In this document: piece after piece, positions 50,308 to 55,168 of the stretch | How the letters are laid out: each line of letters starts with the position of its first letter | Numbering within the stretch: position 1 is the first letter of the stretch | DNA from: an uncultured Duncaniella sp. | GTDB taxonomy: Bacteria; Bacteroidota; Bacteroidia; Bacteroidales; Muribaculaceae | DNA: 55,168 nt | Assembly: GCA_910586665.1 (NCBI GenBank) | Contig: CAJUIX010000022.1 | Span: 1 to 55,168 of the forward strand | Direction of reading: 5' to 3' | Translations under genes and position numbers: made by a program | Notes under the pieces: model-generated | Told to the model about the DNA's origin: nothing | The model's database searches: none | Seen by the model: only the letters and a program-made list of their open reading frames with translations

Positions 50308-53298
50308 TTAGAGACGTGAGTCAATCATCTGGAAGATGTCGGCCTCGGTGCCGGGATAGTTGCTCTTGAGGGATTTCAGATACTCGTCGGCCTCGAAAGT
50401 TTTGCCCTGCTTGCGGAGGATGTCGCTGTAGAGGATGAAGCCGCGGGCGAGCCAGTACTGATGGGGCGTGTCCGACGAAATCAGGCGGTCGGCCACGTCG
50501 TGGGCCTTCTTAAGGTCGCCGCGCTCGAGGAGCGAGGCTCCAAGGTAGTAGGCACTCTTGGCACCGTAGATGTCCGAGAGGTTCTTGGCCAGTTCCTCCC
50601 AGTCGGCGTCGGCCTTGGAGTGGTTGCCGAGGTGGTCATTGGCCATGCCGCGCATGAATTTGATTTCGTTGACGTCGAGCGACGAGCTTGCGGCGGTCGA
50701 CGAGAGGAGCTTGTCGGCCGTGGCCACCACCTCGTCATACTTTCCGAGGTCGTTGGCCGTGCGCAGGAGCCCGAGGCGTGCCTCGCGCAGCATGTTGGAG
50801 CCTGATGCGCGTCCCTCAAGCTCGCGATAAGTGTCGTTGGCAATCTCTGTCTTGCCGAGCGAGCTTTCGGCGGCGCCCTTTATGAGCATGGCGTCCTCGG
50901 CCACCTCTGCATCGGGATGCTTCTGGAGCACCTGCACGGCATAGGTCTGGGCCTCGGCGGCCTTACCCTCGTTCCATGCGGCGTCGGCGAGATAGTAGAG
51001 GGCCTGGGCGCGGTCGGCACCGTCGGCATACTCGTTGACGTAAGCGGTGAGCTTGGCTGTGGCGCCCGAGTTGATATAGTCATTCTCCGCAGCCTGGAAG
51101 GCGAGCTTTTCAAGCTCTGAAGCCTCGTAGCGCGGGGCGTTGGGGACGGTGTTGATGAAGGCGACGAAGTCGGCTATGCGTCCGTCGTTGGCATAGATTT
51201 GCTTGAGGTCGTCGGCTGCAATGCGTGCCTCCTCGCTGGTGGGGAACTTGGTGATGACCTCCTTGTAGGTCTCGATACCCTTGGAGCGATCACCGCGGTT
51301 GATGTAGGTGATGGCGAGCTGGAGGTAGCCGTTGCGTCCTGGTGCGGTGTTGGAGTACTTCCCTACGAGCTGCCGGTAGGTGCTGACGGCGCGGTCGGTC
51401 TGTCCGATGGCCGACTGGCTCTCGGCCTTCTCCAGGAGTGCCTGGGGGATGAGTCCCGACGAGGGGAAGCGGCTGACGAGGGCATCGATGCTCTCGATTT
51501 TGCCGGCGTGGTCCTTGCGCAGACCCTTCATGATAGCGAGCTGGAAGAGGGCGTAGTCCCCGGCAGCGGGGTTGAGGGAGTAGGCCTTGTTGTAGTCCTC
51601 GGCTGCGGCGGCGAAGTCCGATGCGTAGTAGTGGCAGTCGGCCATTCTATTGTGGCAGTCGGCAGCGAGTGTCGCGGGGAGGCCGGTGTTGCCGGCGTTG
51701 AGCAGCGCGAGGGCGTCGCGGAAGTTGGTGAGGGCGTCGGAGTAGCGCTCCTGGTTGAAGCGGGTGTAGCCGAGGTCATAATATGCGAGGGCGCGGTTGC
51801 CTGTATCCGATTTGGGGACGGCGGCGAGGAAGTCGCGATAGGCCGTCGCGGCCTCGTCGTAGTTGCCGCGGGTGAAGTAGCAGTCGCCGAGCCAGAGGTC
51901 GCACTGGCGGGCTATCGAGGGGTCGGCCGAGGCTATGCGCTTGGCCTGGGTGAGGTGGGTGATGGCCTGCGAGATTTTGCCGGAGCTGTACTCGCGCGAG
52001 CCGAGCACGAGGAGCACCCTCTGCTTGGCCTTGACGAGTTCTGCCGAGGGGCGTGCGATGCGGTCGAGGGCGGCGAGAGCGCTCTCGTAGTCATTGTCGG
52101 TCATGTAGCCGTTGACGATGTAGCGCTGCACGTCGGCGCTGTAGCGCGAGTCGGGATATTCTTTGAGGAAGCTCTCGAGGAGCGCCACGGAATTGCCGAA
52201 GGGGACGCGCCCACCATCCATGCGTGCGACGGCGTAGTTGTAGAAGGCCGTCTCGCGCACCTCGCGGTCGAAGTCGCGGCGGTAGGCGTTCTCGAAGGCC
52301 ATCAGCGCCGAGTTGTTGTCGCCCCGCTTGAGATAGGCCTGCCCGAGGAAGAGGTAGGCGCTCTGACCCATAGCCGAATTGTCGGATATGGCCTGTTGGA
52401 GGAGCTTGACGGCCTCGTCGTAGTTGCCCTTGCGGTATTCGCTGACGCCGAGTATGTAGAAAGCCGACGGCTGGGGATTGGCAGCCTCGGCACAGTATTT
52501 CCAGAGATAGGGGAGGGCGTCCTCCTCCTGGCCGAGATTGTAGAGCGACTCACCCGCGAGGCGGTTGCACTCGGCGGTGAACTGCGGGACGCTCCCGGAG
52601 GCTATCAGTGAGCGCGACAGCTCGAGGGTGCGCTTGTAGTCACCCTGCGCGAAGTTTATCTGTGCTTCGTAGTAGGGCGCGGCTTTGCCCGGCTCGCGCG
52701 ATGTGTCGACCGAGCGGAAATATTGGAGGGCGAGGGGGTAGTCCTGGCCGGTATAGGCGATATAGCCGAGGTAGAATCTCGCGGCATTGGCATAGCGCGG
52801 CTTCCCTTGCAGCCCGCGGAACATGCCCGCGGCTGTCGAGAGCTCGCCGAGCTGCATGTAGGAGTAGGCGATGCGGTAGGTCATGTCGTCCGTGCGGTCA
52901 TCCGTGAGCGCGAGTGGGTTGACCCGGGCATACTCCTCCAGGGCCTTCGGATAGTTGCCCCGGTTGAAATAGTAGTCGCCCACCGACATCATCACGTCGG
53001 CTCGCAGCGGAGATACTGGGTAGGTCTCCAGAAACTTGCGGAACAGCCCGAGAGCCTCGTCGTCGCCAAGACCCTGCGCGGCAAGCCCGCGGTAGTAGAG
53101 CGCCTTCTCTTCCTGGCTTGCGGTGGGATTGAGGGTGCTGAGCCGTGTGAGCTGGTCGAGGCAGCCCTCGAAGTTACGGTCTTCATACATCAGGATGCCT
53201 CTGTCGAGAGTCCCCTGGGCGTCGGGCCGGTTGGCCTGGGCATACATGCTTCCGGCAGTCATGCAGCACAATGCGGTGAGTAAGAATTGTCGTTTCAT
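50308..53298 (-). CDS. large secreted tetratricopeptide-repeat protein
   Basis: 996 residues, signal MKRQFLLTALCCMTAGSMYAQ, then TPR repeats along the whole length (for example ALYYRGLAAQGLGDDEALGLF, YFNRGNYPKALEEYARV, YLFLGQAYLKRGDNNSALMAFE, CDLWLGDCYFTRGNYDEAATAYRDF). Likely periplasmic solenoid scaffold for protein contacts. A few units resemble YbgF/BamD-type repeats (AEDAMLIKGAAESSLGKTE). It is the first gene of the TPR-barrel-GH28 run, with a -7 box at 53319. Biological role unknown. Confidence 0.88.
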   Translation of the reverse strand: MKRQFLLTALCCMTAGSMYAQANRPDAQGTLDRGILMYEDRNFEGCLDQLTRLSTLNPTASQEEKALYYRGLAAQGLGDDEALGLFRKFLETYPVSPLRADVMMSVGDYYFNRGNYPKALEEYARVNPLALTDDRTDDMTYRIAYSYMQLGELSTAAGMFRGLQGKPRYANAARFYLGYIAYTGQDYPLALQYFRSVDTSREPGKAAPYYEAQINFAQGDYKRTLELSRSLIASGSVPQFTAECNRLAGESLYNLGQEEDALPYLWKYCAEAANPQPSAFYILGVSEYRKGNYDEAVKLLQQAISDNSAMGQSAYLFLGQAYLKRGDNNSALMAFENAYRRDFDREVRETAFYNYAVARMDGGRVPFGNSVALLESFLKEYPDSRYSADVQRYIVNGYMTDNDYESALAALDRIARPSAELVKAKQRVLLVLGSREYSSGKISQAITHLTQAKRIASADPSIARQCDLWLGDCYFTRGNYDEAATAYRDFLAAVPKSDTGNRALAYYDLGYTRFNQERYSDALTNFRDALALLNAGNTGLPATLAADCHNRMADCHYYASDFAAAAEDYNKAYSLNPAAGDYALFQLAIMKGLRKDHAGKIESIDALVSRFPSSGLIPQALLEKAESQSAIGQTDRAVSTYRQLVGKYSNTAPGRNGYLQLAITYINRGDRSKGIETYKEVITKFPTSEEARIAADDLKQIYANDGRIADFVAFINTVPNAPRYEASELEKLAFQAAENDYINSGATAKLTAYVNEYADGADRAQALYYLADAAWNEGKAAEAQTYAVQVLQKHPDAEVAEDAMLIKGAAESSLGKTEIANDTYRELEGRASGSNMLREARLGLLRTANDLGKYDEVVATADKLLSSTAASSSLDVNEIKFMRGMANDHLGNHSKADADWEELAKNLSDIYGAKSAYYLGASLLERGDLKKAHDVADRLISSDTPHQYWLARGFILYSDILRKQGKTFEADEYLKSLKSNYPGTEADIFQMIDSRL

Positions 53299-53318
53299 TA
53301 TATAGGTCTAATCTACCG

Positions 53319-53326
53319 CAAAATTA
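53319..53326 (-). promoter_or_regulatory. -7 box of the TPR-barrel-GH28 run
   Basis: The minus strand reads TAATTTTG, 20 bp before the TPR start. No clear -33. Confidence 0.5.
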
Positions 53327-53422
53327 CGACCTTTTAAGGAATAATCCCGCTTCGAGGGGTCGAAAAATTGGTTTTAAGAATATTTAAGGGGCCGCTGGTG
53401 GAGATAAGCTTCGGAAATGTGC

Positions 53423-53430
53423 TAATTTTG
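53423..53430 (+). promoter_or_regulatory. -7 box of the esterase gene
   Basis: TAATTTTG, 43 bp before ATG 53474. No clear -33. Confidence 0.5.
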
Positions 53431-53473
53431 TGGAAAAATAAGTCTCACACACATCAATCAACCACAACTTGCC

Positions 53474-54775
53474 ATGAGAATCTTACGATTTACCACCTTA
53501 ATTATATTATGCGCGCTCGCGTGGGCTTCCGCCAAGGCCGAAAACTATCCCTCGCGCAGCGATATGCTTTGGGTCACAAACCCGGACCACCCCGACTGGC
53601 TCTATGAGACGGGCGACAGCGCCGTGATTTCCGTAGAGCTGTACCGCTACGGTATCCCCGCCGACGGCATGAGCGTCAGCTATGAGATTGGCGACGACAT
53701 GCTCCCCGCCGACCGTAAGGGGACGCTGCTGCTCAAGGACGGCAAGGCCAGTATCAACATCGGCACCATGACCAAACCCGGATTCCGCGACCTCCGGCTC
53801 TCGGTCACTGACAACGGTCAGAAATATCTCCACCATGTCAAGGTCGGTTTCTCTCCCGAGAAACTCCGCCCTTACGTCAAGGAGCCGGCAGACTTCCTCG
53901 ACTTTTGGGCCAAGGCTGTCGCCGAGGATAAGAAGTTCCCCCTCACCTACTCGATGGAGCCTGTCGGGAACTACACGACCGACAAGATGACCTGCCAGCT
54001 CGTCAAGTTGCAGATTACCCCCGAAGGGAAGTCGATGTACGGCTATCTCTTCATCCCCAAGGGTGGCGGCAGGTATCCCGCCGTCATGACCCCTCCCGGA
54101 GCCGGTGTCAAGACCATCAAGGATCCCATGCTCCACCGCTACTACGGCGAGGGGGGAGTGATACGCATCGAGACCGAGATTCACGGTCTGCACCCAGAGC
54201 TTTCGGAGGATGAGTTTGCCGCCGAGCGCAAGGTGCGCGGCGACTATCTCAGCTTTGACCTCGACGACCCCGACAAATATTATATGAAGGACGTATACCT
54301 CGGCTGTCGCCGCTTCCTCGACCTCCTGGCCTCCCTCCCCGAGTGGGACGGCAGGAATCTCTTCACCCAGGGAGGCTCGCAGGGTGGGGCGCTCGCAATC
54401 ACCACCGCCATGCTCGACGACAGGGTCACAGGCTGCGTGGCCAACCACCCGGCCCTTAGCGACATGACCGGCTACCTCGGCGACAAGACCGGCGGCTACC
54501 CCCACCATTTCCGTAAGAATCCATCGGAGGCTACCCCCGAGAAGATTCGCACGCTTGAATATTACGACGTGGTCAACTTCGCGCGCCACCTCAAATGCCC
54601 CGTCCGCATGACATGGGGTTTCAACGACAACACCTGTCCTCCCACCACCAGCTACGAGGTCTTCAACGTCATCACCACCCCTAAGGAGGCGCTCCTGACC
54701 CCAATCAACGAGCACTGGACCACCGTCTCGACCGAGCGCGGCCACTATGACTGGATTAAGGCTCACTGCAAGTGA
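53474..54775 (+). CDS. secreted acetyl-xylan esterase (AXE1 / cephalosporin-C deacetylase family)
   Basis: Alpha/beta-hydrolase that removes acetyl groups from plant glycans or their oligosaccharides. 433 residues: signal to about Ala22, an N-terminal beta-sandwich (about 25-125), then the AXE1 domain. The nucleophile is S302 in GGSQGG; Asp385 in GFNDNTCPP and His414 in NEHW fit the triad spacing of the family. The extra N-terminal domain is longer than in TM0077-type enzymes. It is divergent from the TPR-GH28 run, and acetylated pectin or xylan would fit both, as inference. Confidence 0.9.
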   Translation: MRILRFTTLIILCALAWASAKAENYPSRSDMLWVTNPDHPDWLYETGDSAVISVELYRYGIPADGMSVSYEIGDDMLPADRKGTLLLKDGKASINIGTMTKPGFRDLRLSVTDNGQKYLHHVKVGFSPEKLRPYVKEPADFLDFWAKAVAEDKKFPLTYSMEPVGNYTTDKMTCQLVKLQITPEGKSMYGYLFIPKGGGRYPAVMTPPGAGVKTIKDPMLHRYYGEGGVIRIETEIHGLHPELSEDEFAAERKVRGDYLSFDLDDPDKYYMKDVYLGCRRFLDLLASLPEWDGRNLFTQGGSQGGALAITTAMLDDRVTGCVANHPALSDMTGYLGDKTGGYPHHFRKNPSEATPEKIRTLEYYDVVNFARHLKCPVRMTWGFNDNTCPPTTSYEVFNVITTPKEALLTPINEHWTTVSTERGHYDWIKAHCK

Positions 54776-54906
54776 CAGCCGGAGGCGAAAAATGTTGATA
54801 GCTTCACTGAAAACATAAGTTGTTGAAAAATTGTGCTGTTAAGCCGCCTTATTCTCCATTTTGACCTCCTCGTGGAGAAAATTATATCAAAAAAATGGTG
54901 AAAAAA

Positions 54907-54938
54907 TTTGGTGGTTTCAAATATTAGCGCTAATTTTG
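54907..54938 (+). promoter_or_regulatory. promoter of the tRNA operon
   Basis: TTTG (54907-54910), 20-bp spacer, TAATTTTG (54931-54938); start site near 54943, about 49 nt before tRNA-Thr. Confidence 0.75.
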
Positions 54939-54991
54939 CATCGCTTTTGAGAGGGAAACACTCTCCGAAAGCAAGAGAACAATAACTTGTT

Positions 54992-55065
54992 GCCTCTTTA
55001 GCTCAGTTGGCCAGAGCACGTGATTTGTAATCTCGGGGTCGTTGGTTCGAATCCGACAAGAGGCT
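54992..55065 (+). tRNA. tRNA-Thr (anticodon TGT)
   Basis: 74-nt cloverleaf: 7-bp acceptor GCCTCTT/AAGAGGC fully paired, D stem GCTC/GAGC, anticodon loop TTTGTAA, T arm GTTGG-TTCGAAT-CCGAC, discriminator T. CCA is not encoded. The anticodon stem CGTGA/TCTCG has a T-T mismatch at positions 29-41. First of at least two tRNAs in the transcript. Confidence 0.97.
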
Positions 55066-55113
55066 CAACTAAAACAATGTCAGAAGATACCGCCCAGGCG
55101 GTTCAGATGATAA

Positions 55114-55168
55114 GGGCGAATACCAGAGTGGCCAAATGGGGCAGACTGTAAATCTGCTGGTTTATACC
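55114..55168 (+). tRNA. tRNA-Tyr (anticodon GTA), cut by the window end
   Basis: Starts GGGCGAATACC; anticodon stem-loop GCAGACTGTAAATCTGC contains GTA. A long variable arm, as expected for class II tRNA-Tyr, is beginning (TGGTTTATACC) when the window ends. It lies 48 nt after tRNA-Thr. The thr-tyr order matches the widespread thr-tyr-gly-thr-tuf cluster, so gly and thr tRNAs and tuf may follow. Confidence 0.9.

Noticed and set aside
53507..54766. 419-codon open frame antisense to the esterase gene
   Set aside because: Mirror of the AXE1 frame with no family motif or own promoter.
47056..54775. Complete pectin utilisation locus (GH28 plus esterase)
   Set aside because: The esterase is divergent and there is no SusCD, regulator or further pectinase in this block, so the evidence is only two enzymes nearby.
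54776..54990. Gene upstream of the tRNAs
   Set aside because: No open frame of note; only a consensus promoter for the tRNA transcript.

Overview
The window reads as a chromosomal segment of a fairly GC-rich gut member of the Bacteroidales, most plausibly a Muribaculaceae-type genome. The grounds are two SusC/SusD pairs, fimbrillin-like lipoproteins with acidic residues after the lipid-bearing Cys, DUF6048/DUF6452/DUF4199-type genes, a Bacteroidota-style SecG with an Ala/Pro tail, and promoters of the TTTG-N19-21-TAnnTTTG type in front of many genes. The genus is an inference. No integrase, transposase, phage gene or CRISPR array was seen.

Layout. 1-193: a 102-bp nested palindrome. 194-8264 (minus): cytidine deaminase and low-molecular-weight phosphatase, then a tripartite RND efflux operon (adaptor, pump, outer-membrane factor) that ends in lpxA. 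8523-9737 (plus): an Fsr-like MFS exporter that overlaps tail to tail with a minus-strand run of PhoH ATPase, DUF6048 barrel protein, DUF6452 lipoprotein, nitroreductase, GtrB-like glycosyltransferase and DUF4199 membrane protein. 14508-18176 (plus): lptE, a conserved hypothetical, secG and an MsbA-like ABC exporter. 18363-24772 (plus): an Lrp/AsnC regulator, a secreted GH2 beta-galactosidase, then three fimbrillin-like lipoprotein genes preceded by a perfect (CA)18 tract. 25013-31771 (minus): inositol-3-phosphate synthase, KorB/KorA 2-oxoacid:ferredoxin oxidoreductase, dihydroorotase and a polyprenol-phosphate mannosyltransferase.

32177-45846 (minus) is the accessory core. A histidine acid phosphatase (MINPP/phytase type) is the first gene of an operon with SusC2 and SusD2. 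A separately promoted SusC1/SusD1 pair follows, and then a secreted protein made of two nearly identical 200-residue units. Upstream of the phosphatase a structured 76-bp unit repeats 2.5 times; it appears to form the mRNA leader. 46340-46916 is a toxin-antitoxin pair, and 46943-47044 is a second copy of the nested palindrome. 47056-53298 (minus) holds a large periplasmic TPR protein, an outer-membrane barrel protein and a GH28 enzyme. 53474-54775 is an AXE1-type esterase. The window closes with tRNA-Thr(TGT) and the first part of tRNA-Tyr(GTA).

How the parts fit: core envelope functions (LptE, LpxA, SecG, MsbA-like exporter, polyprenol glycosyltransferases) are interleaved with nutrient capture (two SusCD systems, GH2, GH28, esterase). 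The two best candidates for new biology are the phosphatase-SusCD operon with its repeated leader, which may be an outer-membrane inositol-phosphate (or other phosphorylated glycan) acquisition system, and the CA-repeat-linked fimbrillin operon, which may be phase variable. Both are inferences from layout.
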